Of a stretch of DNA of 62,955 bases, positions 1 to 9,153 are shown piece after piece. Position 1 is the first letter of the stretch; each line of letters starts with the position of its first letter. Made by a program: the position numbers and the translations under genes. This stretch comes from Coriobacteriia bacterium (GTDB taxonomy: Bacteria > Actinomycetota > Coriobacteriia > Coriobacteriales > UBA8131): positions 1 to 62,955 of the forward strand of contig WRBR01000002.1 of the NCBI GenBank assembly GCA_009784425.1. The letters are read 5' to 3'. The notes beneath the pieces were generated by a model. The model was not told where the DNA came from, searched no databases, and saw nothing but the letters and a program-made list of their open reading frames with translations.

Positions 1-105
1 GGCAGCGGCGGAGGGGTGGGGTTGGGGTTGGGGTTGGGGGATGAGGGTGGGGGGCGGCGGAGGGGCTGGGGTTGGGGGCGAGGGTGGGGGTGGGGGCACA
101 GGGGA
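1..105 (+). repeat. G-rich GGGGTT/GGGTGGGG tract, potential G-quadruplex
   Basis: ggggtggggttggggttggggttggggg...ggggtgggggtggggg, many runs of 4 or more G. Confidence 0.6.
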
Positions 106-219
106 ACACTTTTGTCGTTCCCTTATGAGGTTAAGTTGGTTATAATTATGCGCAGTGTGGGCTTAACACCAATTTACAGATTAATATGCAAGAACCAACA
201 GTTTCTTTTTGGAGGAAAA

Positions 220-702
220 ATGGAAAACCAAAACGAGTGGCAAAGTGTTATCAACGGAAAGCAGTACGATTTTTCTTATCAGATTATTCAGAAAAAGCCC
301 AATCTCTTTATTAACGGAGAGCCTACAGTAATCAAACCAGGATTTTGGGGGTCTTTTTTTGGAGTCGAGCAGGAAATAAATCTTGACGGACAAGAGGCAA
401 CGTTTGCCATCCCCAAGAAAACGCCCGACATTGCAGTAAACGGCGTTTTTCTCCGAAGTGGCAAACCCTTTGAAAAGCGCCCTTTTTGGGTTTTTATCTT
501 CGCAGCTATCTGCCTTGCGATCCCCATTGCTTCGCTGGGCGGCGCCTTGCCTTTCTTATTAGGTTTTGGCGGCGCGGCCCTCTGCATGATGGTATCCAGG
601 AGCTCTCTCAAGCCTTTCCTCAGAGTGATTGTCTGCGTTTTAATAACGCTGGTTGCATGGGGATTGCTCCTAGCTTTACTCTTTTTCCTTGCCGCGCTTT
701 AG
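220..702 (+). CDS. hypothetical protein with C-terminal transmembrane segments
   Basis: ORF with likely start MENQNEWQS after ggagg; hydrophobic C-terminus. Confidence 0.6.
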   Translation: MENQNEWQSVINGKQYDFSYQIIQKKPNLFINGEPTVIKPGFWGSFFGVEQEINLDGQEATFAIPKKTPDIAVNGVFLRSGKPFEKRPFWVFIFAAICLAIPIASLGGALPFLLGFGGAALCMMVSRSSLKPFLRVIVCVLITLVAWGLLLALLFFLAAL

Positions 703-778
703 TAAAAGAGGCCACTGTGTCACTTGGGCGTCAGGCTTGTGTAAGAACCCCTGTCACCCATATTGTCTGAGCAGTGCG

Positions 779-829
779 CGAAGCCGAAGGACCCAGGTAG
801 TGAATCGCTGCCTGGGTCCTTCGGCTTCG
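779..829. repeat. palindrome of the GCGAAGCCGAAGGACCCAG family
   Basis: cgaagccgaaggacccaggtag...ctgcctgggtccttcggcttcg. Confidence 0.7.
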
Positions 830-901
830 TTTCGCTATGGGCGACAACGAAGAGGGGTTTTTGCGTACTCTGGCGAAGGTGTCGTGGGGACGGAGCGTGT
901 C

Positions 902-2608
902 TCAAAATACGATGTCGTCTTCATTGAGGCGCATGAAGAGGGGGTCACCGATGGTGGTGGCGAGGTTGGCTGGCAGGTCGCCCCAGGTGCAGGTGGCGGC
1001 TTGGTCTTCAATGGCGAGGATGTTGCCGAGACCGAGTCTCTTCCATACTTCTGCTGAAGAGTTGGGCATCACTGGGGCAAAGAGTGCGGCGATGATGCGC
1101 ATGCTTTCCAGGACGTTATAGAGTACGAATGACAGGCGGTCGGCCTGTGTGGGTGCCTTGGAGTCTGCCAGGTCCTCGCTGCGTGAGATAGCTTCTTCCG
1201 CCTCAGCTGCGGCAAGCTTTGCCAGGGTCCAAGGGGCGCTTTGCTCTATGTAGAGGTTGGCGGCATCCACTAGTTCCATGACCACATTCATGGCGCCGGA
1301 GTAGTCCTCCGCGCTAAAGGCGGCGGCGTAGCGGTTGTGCAGGCCGCCCTTAACCAGCTCGGCCAGGGGGTTACCCATCTCAGCAGTAAGGCGCTCTGTG
1401 GTTTTTTCCCAAAGCTCGGGGGTCTTGCCTCCCAGGTATTTGGCGGTCATGTTGAGTGCGCGCGAGCAGAGGTTGCCCCAGCTGTTGGCTAAGTCGGCGT
1501 TGTATACCTGAATCATGCGCTCCAGTGAAATTGAACCGTCGGTTCCAAATTGTACGTCACGTAAGAAGTAGTAACGGTAGCCGTCCACGCTCAGGATGTC
1601 TATCAAGGCGTACGGGTCCACGGCGTTGCCTTTTGACTTGCTCATCTTCTCGCCCTTGGTGAGCAAAAAGCCGTGGGCAAAAACCGTCTCGGGCAGCTCA
1701 AGGCCGGCGGCCATCAGCATAGCCGGCCATATCACGCAGTGAAAGCGAATGATGTCCTTGCCCACAAACTGAACCTGAGCCGGCCAGTATTTGGCAAAGC
1801 GCTCTTGGTCTTCCGGCGCGTCGCTGCCGTAGCCAAGAGCCGTTATGTAGTTAAGGAGCGCGTCCACCCACACGTAGCTCACGTGTCCGGGCGCAAAGGG
1901 GATGGGCACCCCCCAAGAAAAGGTTGTGCGCGAGACGCTCAGGTCTTTCAGGCCGCTGTTAACAAAGGAGAGCACCTCGTTTCGGCGTATCTCCGGCTGT
2001 ATGAACCCCGGGTTGGCCTCGTAGTAATCAAGCAGAGGCTGCTCAAAGGCGCTCAGTTTGAAGAAGAGGTTCTCCTCTTCCACATAACCCAGGGGCCTTT
2101 GGCAGTCGGGGCAAAGCGGGCTGCCGTCGTTGTGCTTGCTTGGCAGGCCCTCGGCTTGGCGCTCTTCGGCAAACTCGGCGAGCTGCTCGTCAGAGAAGAA
2201 AGTCTCGTCCGGCACGCAGTAGTAGCCCTGGTAGGTGTCCAGGTAGATATGACCCTTGCTGTGGAGCTGCTCAAAGAAGTACTGCACCCCTTGGGCGTGA
2301 CGCGGCTCCGTGGTGCGGATGAAGTCGTCGTAGGTTATCTGCAGGGTTTCCCAGGCATGCTTGAACTTGGGGGCAACCTCGTCCACCCACTCTTGGGCCG
2401 TTTTGCCCTCGGCTATTGCTGCCTGCTCTATCTTTTGTCCGTGCTCGTCAAGGCCTGTGAGAAACCAGACATCCTTGCCGTTGCTGCGCATGAAGCGCGC
2501 CAGTGCGTCGCTCGCCACCGTAGTGTAAGCGGTGCCCAGGTGTGGCGCCGCGTTGACGTAATAAATGGGGGTTGTTAAATAGTATGTCTCTTTGTTCATG
2601 CTTCTCAA
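902..2608 (-). CDS. metG: methionyl-tRNA synthetase
   Basis: YYLTTPIYYVNAAPHLGTAYTTVASD, KMSKSKGN motif. Confidence 0.95.
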   Translation of the reverse strand: MRSMNKETYYLTTPIYYVNAAPHLGTAYTTVASDALARFMRSNGKDVWFLTGLDEHGQKIEQAAIAEGKTAQEWVDEVAPKFKHAWETLQITYDDFIRTTEPRHAQGVQYFFEQLHSKGHIYLDTYQGYYCVPDETFFSDEQLAEFAEERQAEGLPSKHNDGSPLCPDCQRPLGYVEEENLFFKLSAFEQPLLDYYEANPGFIQPEIRRNEVLSFVNSGLKDLSVSRTTFSWGVPIPFAPGHVSYVWVDALLNYITALGYGSDAPEDQERFAKYWPAQVQFVGKDIIRFHCVIWPAMLMAAGLELPETVFAHGFLLTKGEKMSKSKGNAVDPYALIDILSVDGYRYYFLRDVQFGTDGSISLERMIQVYNADLANSWGNLCSRALNMTAKYLGGKTPELWEKTTERLTAEMGNPLAELVKGGLHNRYAAAFSAEDYSGAMNVVMELVDAANLYIEQSAPWTLAKLAAAEAEEAISRSEDLADSKAPTQADRLSFVLYNVLESMRIIAALFAPVMPNSSAEVWKRLGLGNILAIEDQAATCTWGDLPANLATTIGDPLFMRLNEDDIVF

Positions 2609-2625
2609 TTCTTAATTCTTATTTC

Positions 2626-3528
2626 TTAATTCTTATCTGTTAAGTACTCTACGGCGGAGAAGACGGCTATCTGTCCCTCGCCTACTGCTTTGGCTATTTG
2701 CATTGGCTTGCCGGTGCAGTCGCCGGCGGCGAATACTCCGCTGAGGTTTGTGTGCATGGTGGCGTCTACCTTAATAAAGCCGCTCTCGGTTTCAAGCGCG
2801 GGCAACATGCTGGTGGGGGCAACGCCGGGTCTGAGGACAAAGACTCCGTTAACCTCCAGCTGCACCTCCTTTGGCTTGGCACCGCTTGCGGCCTCTTCCT
2901 CGCTGGGGCGCTCGGAAATAACCACGCCGGTCACTCCCAGGGCGTCGCCTTCGATTGAGAGCAGGCGTCCGGCGTAAGTCTGCACACGCGAATCAAGGTC
3001 GGCCGGTATTTCCTTGGCCACCAGATGCACGGTTGCGCCAATCTCGGCCATGAAGTTGGCCTCTTCGGCAGCCTCGTCAGAAAGCCCCACTATCAATACC
3101 GTGGAATTGCGAAACAGCATGCCGTCGCAGGTGGCGCAGTAGCTGACTCCCCTGCCCAGATATTCTGCCTCGCCCTTGAAGGGCTTGCCGCCGCTTGCTG
3201 CCCCGCAGGCGATGATTATCGACTGGGCCTCAAGGGCATCGCCACTTGTGGAAACCAGGTATTTGTCCTGCAGGGGAAGGATGGTGAGAACCCGCGCTTC
3301 AAGAAACTCCACGCCCATCTTTTCTGCCTGCGTGTGCATGGTGTCAAGAAGGTGCATGCCGCTGACCGAGTGCATGCCGGGATAGTTATCCACTAGGTGC
3401 GCGGCAGCCAGGGGGCTGTGTTGTCTGTGGTTTGAGATGACCAGTACCTTTTTGTTGCGTGCCCGGGCGGTGATTGCAGCCGACAGCCCTGCCGGTCCGC
3501 CGCCAATGATGATGATGTCGTTGCTCAT
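2626..3528 (-). CDS. thioredoxin reductase-like flavoprotein (CATC redox motif, degenerate NADPH motifs)
   Basis: GGGPAGLSAAITA FAD motif, CATCDG, C-terminal GVFAAGDCTG. Confidence 0.85.
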   Translation of the reverse strand: MSNDIIIIGGGPAGLSAAITARARNKKVLVISNHRQHSPLAAAHLVDNYPGMHSVSGMHLLDTMHTQAEKMGVEFLEARVLTILPLQDKYLVSTSGDALEAQSIIIACGAASGGKPFKGEAEYLGRGVSYCATCDGMLFRNSTVLIVGLSDEAAEEANFMAEIGATVHLVAKEIPADLDSRVQTYAGRLLSIEGDALGVTGVVISERPSEEEAASGAKPKEVQLEVNGVFVLRPGVAPTSMLPALETESGFIKVDATMHTNLSGVFAAGDCTGKPMQIAKAVGEGQIAVFSAVEYLTDKN

Positions 3529-3547
3529 GTGCTCTCCATCTAGTTGT

Positions 3548-4525
3548 TTAAAGGGAGGCTCGTGCCGCCCTCTCCAAGGCCCAAATAATGAAACTTTCGT
3601 AGAGCTCTTCGTTGCTGATGCCATTATACTCTGCGGCATGCGGCAGCAGTGACGTGCCGGTCATGCCGGGGACAGTGTTGGTTTCGATGACCCAGACCGT
3701 ATCCTCGTCGTCAACAATCATGTCCGTTCTGCTTACGCCAAAGCAGCCGAGCCCCTCGTGCGCCACCAGGGCTGCACGGTTAGCCTCGGCGAGGACTTTT
3801 TCGCTGATGCGTGCGGGAATGATGTGATCGCAGCCGCCCTCTGTATACTTGCTCTCAAAGTCATAGAATTCGTTTTTGGGAATAATCTCAATGGCCGGAA
3901 GCGCCTGGAGTTCCGTGCTCCCCAGTACCGAGATGGTAATCTCAACACCTTGCACATAGCGCTCTGCCAATAACACCTCAGTTCCTGAGTCAAAAGACTC
4001 CTCAACTGCCCGCTGCAGCGTTTTGGCATCCTTGGCAATAGTAATGCCAAAAGAAGAGCCCTCCTCGCTGGGCTTGATAACCACCGGAAGGCCCATAATC
4101 TTAAGAACGTACTCGTGGCTTGCAGCGTGAGTGCCTCTTTGGCTCCTTTTAAGGCGAAGCGAGCGCGGTGTCTTGAGCCCAAGCGCCTCGTAAATGATCT
4201 TTGAGCGGTACTTATCCATTGCCAGCGCGCTTCCTAAAACACCGCTGCCGGTATAGGGGATTCCCATGTGCTCAAACACGGCTTGCAGCGAGCCGTCTTC
4301 TCCGCCCTTGCCGTGCAGCGCAATGAAGGCAACGTCGGGGTTGAGTTGTTTGAGCTCTTCTAAAAACCCCTTGTTGGCGGTGTCTACTTTGACTACTTTG
4401 TGCCCAGCGGAGGCGAGCGCCTGCTCCACGTTGGCTGCGCTTGAAAACGAAACCTCTCGCTCATTTGAATTGCCGCCGCACATTAAGGCAATGGTATAAG
4501 ATTGCAACACGGTTAGACCTCGCAT
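3548..4525 (-). CDS. ddl: D-alanine--D-alanine ligase
   Basis: CGGNSNEREVSFSSA, ALHGKGGEDGSLQ, EINTVPGMT-like VIETNTVPGMTGTSLLP. Confidence 0.92.
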   Translation of the reverse strand: MRGLTVLQSYTIALMCGGNSNEREVSFSSAANVEQALASAGHKVVKVDTANKGFLEELKQLNPDVAFIALHGKGGEDGSLQAVFEHMGIPYTGSGVLGSALAMDKYRSKIIYEALGLKTPRSLRLKRSQRGTHAASHEYVLKIMGLPVVIKPSEEGSSFGITIAKDAKTLQRAVEESFDSGTEVLLAERYVQGVEITISVLGSTELQALPAIEIIPKNEFYDFESKYTEGGCDHIIPARISEKVLAEANRAALVAHEGLGCFGVSRTDMIVDDEDTVWVIETNTVPGMTGTSLLPHAAEYNGISNEELYESFIIWALERAARASL

Positions 4526-4581
4526 ATCGTACCTGCGCTTCTGGGGGAGCGCCGCATGGTTGCTTGAATTATAATCATAGC

Positions 4582-5628
4582 ATGAGCACACGAATAAACA
4601 TCATGTTGTTTGATATCCCTGGGCTGGAGACAGTTATGGCTGACCTGGGGCAAAAGCCGTATCGGGGGCGTCAGTTGGCCGAATGGCTGTATGGGCGCGG
4701 TGCCAAGAGTTTTGAGGAGATGGATAACCTGCCGCTTTCTCTGCGCCATTCGCTTAAGGAGCGCTTTGATCTGTGGCAGCCGAGCCTTGCGCGGCGGCTC
4801 GAGGATCCGAACGGCACGGTGCGCTATGTATTGGAGCTTGGCGATGGCTGTTTGACCGAGGCGGTTGCGCTTCCCGCGACTGGGCGACTGACCGTTTGTT
4901 TTTCTACCCAGGTGGGCTGTGCTTTTGGTTGTATCTTCTGTGCTACCGGCAAACTTGGCCTCAGCCGCTCGCTTTTGGCGGGCGAGATGCTCGCTCAGCT
5001 TGCCGTGGTGGCTGCTGATTTTCCTGACACCCGCATAAGCAACGCGGTGGCTATGGGTCAAGGCGAGCCCTTTGCCAACTACGAGGCTACGCTTGCCGCG
5101 CTGCGTATGATGAATAACCCCCAGTTGTTTGGCATTGGCGCACGGCACATCACCGTATCAAGCGCCGGGCTGATCCCTCAGATTAAGCGTTTTGCCGGGG
5201 AGCCTGAGCAGTTTACCCTGGCCATCTCTTTACATAGCGCTGAGCAGCGTACTCGCGACTATCTCATGCCGGGCTTTAGCGCACAGCCGCTTTACAAGCT
5301 TCGGCAGGCGCTTGTTTCTTATATGGCAGAGACGTCTAGGCGTGTGTCTTTAGAGTACGCCCTGATTGAAGGGGTGAACGACAGCAAACAATCACTAGCT
5401 AGCTTACTAGCTTTTTGTGACGTACCTGCGCCTGGTTTTCACGTGAATCTTCTTTCGCTTAATCAGATCTCTGGCTTTTTGCCTGATGCGCCCGCGCTGC
5501 AGAGAGCAAGCTCCGGCGCCTTGAAACGTTTTGAGCAGGATCTTCTACGTGCTGGGTTGAGCGTCACCAGACGAGTTTCCAAAGGCGAGACCATCGCAGC
5601 TGCCTGTGGACAGCTGGCGCACCGGTAA
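4582..5628 (+). CDS. rlmN: 23S rRNA (adenine2503-C2)-methyltransferase
   Basis: QVGCAFGCIFCATGKLG radical SAM motif, YRGRQLAEWLYGRG. Confidence 0.92.
   Translation: MSTRINIMLFDIPGLETVMADLGQKPYRGRQLAEWLYGRGAKSFEEMDNLPLSLRHSLKERFDLWQPSLARRLEDPNGTVRYVLELGDGCLTEAVALPATGRLTVCFSTQVGCAFGCIFCATGKLGLSRSLLAGEMLAQLAVVAADFPDTRISNAVAMGQGEPFANYEATLAALRMMNNPQLFGIGARHITVSSAGLIPQIKRFAGEPEQFTLAISLHSAEQRTRDYLMPGFSAQPLYKLRQALVSYMAETSRRVSLEYALIEGVNDSKQSLASLLAFCDVPAPGFHVNLLSLNQISGFLPDAPALQRASSGALKRFEQDLLRAGLSVTRRVSKGETIAAACGQLAHR
5436..5447. promoter_or_regulatory. candidate parS-like site inside rlmN
   Basis: ttttcacgtgaa, same core as the sites upstream of parA. Confidence 0.5.
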
Positions 5629-5757
5629 GTCTATCTTTCTCGCATCGCAAGGCTTCCACCGTACCCCTCCTCGTCCCCTGCGCTTTTGTCGCAGTCAGCA
5701 GGAAGGGGTGGTTTACTCAAAATGACGGAGGTGGAACATCCTGGAGTGCAAAAATGC

Positions 5758-5788
5758 AAAGGGAGTGGCACCCAATGCCACTCCCTTT
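5758..5788. terminator. perfect hairpin, likely terminator
   Basis: aaagggagtggca cccaa tgccactcccttt. Confidence 0.7.
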
Positions 5789-6059
5789 ACTTCCCTAACC
5801 TTAGCATTCCCCCAGAATGCTTTTTTATAGGGCGAGTTGTTTGCCCAACTCTCCGCCTGACCCTAAGGAATCCCGTGTTACAAAACTCTTTTAGTGCACC
5901 TGCTGTTCGTACTAACCCACCAAACGCTTCTCAGAGGAGAGGAGGCTATTGCCCTGTTTTTGTTGCAGGTCTATTGTATGTTGCTGGGCATTCTCTTGTA
6001 CAGACCTGTTTATCCGGCCAGACGGGGCTTGACAAATTCGTCTTTTTATGATTGTGCTG

Positions 6060-6374
6060 TTAGCCTTGGTGTCCCTGGGCCTCAAGGTTGTCCCATTGAA
6101 TATCAATCTGAGCTTGGGCTTCTTCTTCAGCTGCTTCGTCTCGCGCGCTTTTTTCACCTGCGTCACTCTTGATAAGGCTTGCCGCAGTCTTTGACTTTGA
6201 AGCAAGGCTCTTGTAAGAGTCAACCAATGACCTGGTTGTTTTTAAGACGCTGCTTATCTGGCTTTCTATCTCATTGCGTATGTTTTGGTTCTTGCTGATA
6301 GTTACACCGAGAACCACAGCAGCTATGGTCAGCCCGCTGACAAACGATATAACCTGAACGGTAGTTTTATTCAT
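6060..6374 (-). CDS. small membrane-anchored protein (YtxH-like size and layout)
   Basis: N-terminal TM segment then charged region; sits just downstream of parB on the same strand. Confidence 0.55.
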   Translation of the reverse strand: MNKTTVQVISFVSGLTIAAVVLGVTISKNQNIRNEIESQISSVLKTTRSLVDSYKSLASKSKTAASLIKSDAGEKSARDEAAEEEAQAQIDIQWDNLEAQGHQG

Positions 6375-6450
6375 CTGTGCTCCTTGTCTTGATGATCTCT
6401 GATTAGCGTAACGAATACCCTCACTCGTACTAGCAAGCTAGCTCATGGCG

Positions 6451-7353
6451 CTATTGCCAGTTCACATTGCTCACTTGTTGGTCGATTAACCTGGGCGGCG
6501 CTACCTCTTTGTCCTCAATCGCGGCTAGGATGCGCTCGAGGTCGTTCTCGTCAGAAAACTCAATTTCAATCTTATTCTTTCCTCTGACGGTTTTGACTCT
6601 CACGCCAGTTTGGAGCAGCTTCCGCAGTTTGCGGGCAGCAATTCCAAACGACCGAGGTGAAGGTATTCTTTTCGTTCGCTCAAGACCTTGACTGCTGTAG
6701 AGGCGTGCAATGTTTTCAGTTTCACGAACTGTAAGGTTTTCCTCTACGATTTTCTTAGCAAGCTTGATTCTGGCCTCTTCGTCAGACAGGGAAAGTATCG
6801 CTCTGCCGTGCCCTGCTGAAAGAAATCCTTCTATCATCATGTCCTGAACCTCTACAGGAAGATCCAAGAGTCTCATTGCGTTTGAGATAAACACTGTGGA
6901 CTTACTAAGCGCCTCAGCAAGATCCTTTTGCTTGCAGCCGCTTAAATCTATCAGCCTGCGATAACCCCGCGCCTCTTCAATTGCGTTGAGGTTGTCTCTT
7001 TGCAGATTCTCAACCAGTGCAATCTGCTGGGACTCAACATCATTAAGGATAAGTATTTTGGCGGGAATGGTTTCGGTGTCAAGTCTTTTGCATGCCTGCC
7101 AACGGCGCTCTCCCGCAATAATCTCATACCCGTCACCCATCGGGCGTACCAGTATTGGTTGCAGCAGACCGTCTTTCTTTATTGAATTCTCCAGCTCCTG
7201 CATATGCTCTTCAGAAAAGCCTATACGAGGTTGGTTGGGGTTAGGGTTGATTTTATTGAGGGGTATTTCTCGGTAGTCAACATTACTGCCGGTTTCTGCT
7301 GTTGCGTCCTTGAGTAAAACACCCAGTCCTCTTCCGAGTCCGCCTTTAGCCAC
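6451..7353 (-). CDS. parB: chromosome partitioning protein ParB
   Basis: KINPNPNQPR, GERRWQACK, HGRAILSL motifs. Confidence 0.95.
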   Translation of the reverse strand: MAKGGLGRGLGVLLKDATAETGSNVDYREIPLNKINPNPNQPRIGFSEEHMQELENSIKKDGLLQPILVRPMGDGYEIIAGERRWQACKRLDTETIPAKILILNDVESQQIALVENLQRDNLNAIEEARGYRRLIDLSGCKQKDLAEALSKSTVFISNAMRLLDLPVEVQDMMIEGFLSAGHGRAILSLSDEEARIKLAKKIVEENLTVRETENIARLYSSQGLERTKRIPSPRSFGIAARKLRKLLQTGVRVKTVRGKNKIEIEFSDENDLERILAAIEDKEVAPPRLIDQQVSNVNWQ

Positions 7354-8119
7354 GATGTATCACTTCCTTTGCTAGGTCTCGATAGGCTTGTGCTCCCTTG
7401 CCTTTGTTGTCATAGGAGAGAATCGATTTACCAAAACTTGGCGCCTCTGCCAAACGAACAGTTCGAGGCACCATAGTTTCAAACACCTTGTCTCCAAAGT
7501 GCTCCTGCACTTCTGCCACCACTTGTTTGGCGAGCGAAGTGCGCGAGTCATACATGGTCATAAGCACGCCCATGATTTCTAAGTCTTTGTTTATGCGGGT
7601 TTTGACAATTTTTTCTGTTTCAAGTAGTTTTGTCAGTCCTTCCAATGCATAGAACTCGCACTGGATAGGTATTATCAAGTAGTTTGCTGCTGTAAGTCCG
7701 TTGATTGTAAGTTGTCCTAATGATGGAGGGCAGTCAACCAATATATAATCATAGTAACCACGTGTTGGTCGTAACAGCTCAGCCAATCTGTGCTCTCTGG
7801 CGTATTCATTCATCAGCTCAACTTCTGCCCCGGCGAGATTAATCGTAGCAGGCATGAGGTCTACCTTTTCAACTACTTGTCTTATTATGATGCTCTCAGC
7901 AGGAACCTCGTTAATCAAGCCATCATAAACGCACAGAAGCTCGCCTGCCTTTTCTACGCCAAAGCCACTGGTTGAGTTGCCTTGTGGGTCCAGATCAACT
8001 AACAGCACCGCCTTGCCTAGCTCGCCTAGTGCGGCAGCCAGGTTTACTGCTGTTGTTGATTTTCCTACGCCTCCCTTTTGATTGATTATTGTGATGATGA
8101 TTGCTTCTTTCGTTTCCAT
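7346..8119 (-). CDS. parA: chromosome partitioning ATPase ParA/Soj
   Basis: NQKGGVGKSTTAVNLAAAL deviant Walker A. Confidence 0.95.
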   Translation of the reverse strand: METKEAIIITIINQKGGVGKSTTAVNLAAALGELGKAVLLVDLDPQGNSTSGFGVEKAGELLCVYDGLINEVPAESIIIRQVVEKVDLMPATINLAGAEVELMNEYAREHRLAELLRPTRGYYDYILVDCPPSLGQLTINGLTAANYLIIPIQCEFYALEGLTKLLETEKIVKTRINKDLEIMGVLMTMYDSRTSLAKQVVAEVQEHFGDKVFETMVPRTVRLAEAPSFGKSILSYDNKGKGAQAYRDLAKEVIHRG

Positions 8120-8221
8120 TGCGTGTGAATCACCTCTATTTCTGCATAGGCTGTTGCTCAATGCCCGCTAAATAAGACTTAAGGTAAGTATACACAACAT
8201 CAAAATGAGGACAGTCCACAA

Positions 8222-8243
8222 TTTCTTTTCACGTGAAAAGAAA
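8222..8243. promoter_or_regulatory. parS-like site
   Basis: 22-bp perfect palindrome tttcttttcacgtgaaaagaaa upstream of parA. Confidence 0.75.
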
Positions 8244-8292
8244 AGCTCCATCATTGTGGACTTTGAGCTGCAATCTAATAAAAGTACTTAAG

Positions 8293-8313
8293 ATTGCGGG
8301 TCAAACCCGCAAT
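8293..8313. terminator. small hairpin between the two parS-like sites
   Basis: attgcggg tcaaa cccgcaat. Confidence 0.4.
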
Positions 8314-8326
8314 GTCGGTGGAAAAG

Positions 8327-8340
8327 TTTTCACGTGAAAA
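8327..8340. promoter_or_regulatory. second parS-like site
   Basis: ttttcacgtgaaaa. Confidence 0.75.
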
Positions 8341-8362
8341 GTTTTTTCGTCTCGCTTGGGTT

Positions 8363-8450
8363 GAGTTGGAACAGGAGGGACGGGGTTGGTGTACCACTTT
8401 TTGCCTCGGCAAAAAGTGGTACACCAACCCCGTCCCTCCTGTTCCAACTC
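8363..8450. repeat. 88-bp perfect palindrome (GACGGGG family, copy A)
   Basis: gagttggaacaggagggacggggttggtgtaccactttttgcc tc ggcaaaaagtgg... mirrored. Confidence 0.95.
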
Positions 8451-9144
8451 AGGCGAGGGGGCGTTTGGTTGCCATTCCGGGTCTGCGTGGTAGGGTGATT
8501 GAGGGTTGGCCTGTTTTTTCGTACGCCAGGACAAGTCGATGGTTCTCGTTGCCTTCAAACAACAGTGTGTAGGCTCTTGAGCTGACAAGCCGCATGCTCA
8601 GCTTGCTGGCGGCAACCGCAGCTCGTTCAAGTTCTGCGTCTTCTGGTTTTCCCTTCAGGGATATGAAGTGCCCGCCAACCTGTAGAAGGGGCGCAGCAAG
8701 CTCCAGAAGCGCCGGCAAGCTTGCAACCGCGCGCGCGGTAATTACTGCAAAGGCTTCAGGCTGCTCCAGGGCAAGCTCCTCTGAGCGTGCCGCGCTCACC
8801 TTGATTATGCTCAGTAGGTCGTTGTCCTCAACAAAGCCTTGCAAAAACTGTGCCTTCTTCTTATTGGACTCCAAGAGGGTTGTGTGGCGCCCTGAAACAA
8901 GCGCCAGCGGTATGCCCGGGAACCCCGCACCGCTTCCCAGGTCCGCCATCTGCCCAGACGGAGCCCCCGTTACCTCGGGTAGTACTGCCAACGAGTCTTC
9001 AATATGAAAAACCCTACCAGCGGGCACATCGGTGATGCTGGTAAGGTTCTTTTTGTGGTTGTGTTGTAGCACCGCTTGCAGGTGCTCAAGTAACAAAGGC
9101 TGCTTCTGACAAAAATCCTCGCTGCAAAGCGTTTTGTCGCACAC
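8449..9144 (-). CDS. rsmG: 16S rRNA (guanine527-N7)-methyltransferase RsmG/GidB
   Basis: MADLGSGAGFPGIPLAL; position next to parA/jag. Confidence 0.93.
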   Translation of the reverse strand: MCDKTLCSEDFCQKQPLLLEHLQAVLQHNHKKNLTSITDVPAGRVFHIEDSLAVLPEVTGAPSGQMADLGSGAGFPGIPLALVSGRHTTLLESNKKKAQFLQGFVEDNDLLSIIKVSAARSEELALEQPEAFAVITARAVASLPALLELAAPLLQVGGHFISLKGKPEDAELERAAVAASKLSMRLVSSRAYTLLFEGNENHRLVLAYEKTGQPSITLPRRPGMATKRPLA

Positions 9145-9153
9145 CGCTGTTTC

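Noticed and set aside
1673-2578. 301-aa plus-strand ORF antisense to metG
   Set aside because: Lies entirely inside a clear metG on the other strand; composition is that of a shadow frame of a GC-rich gene.
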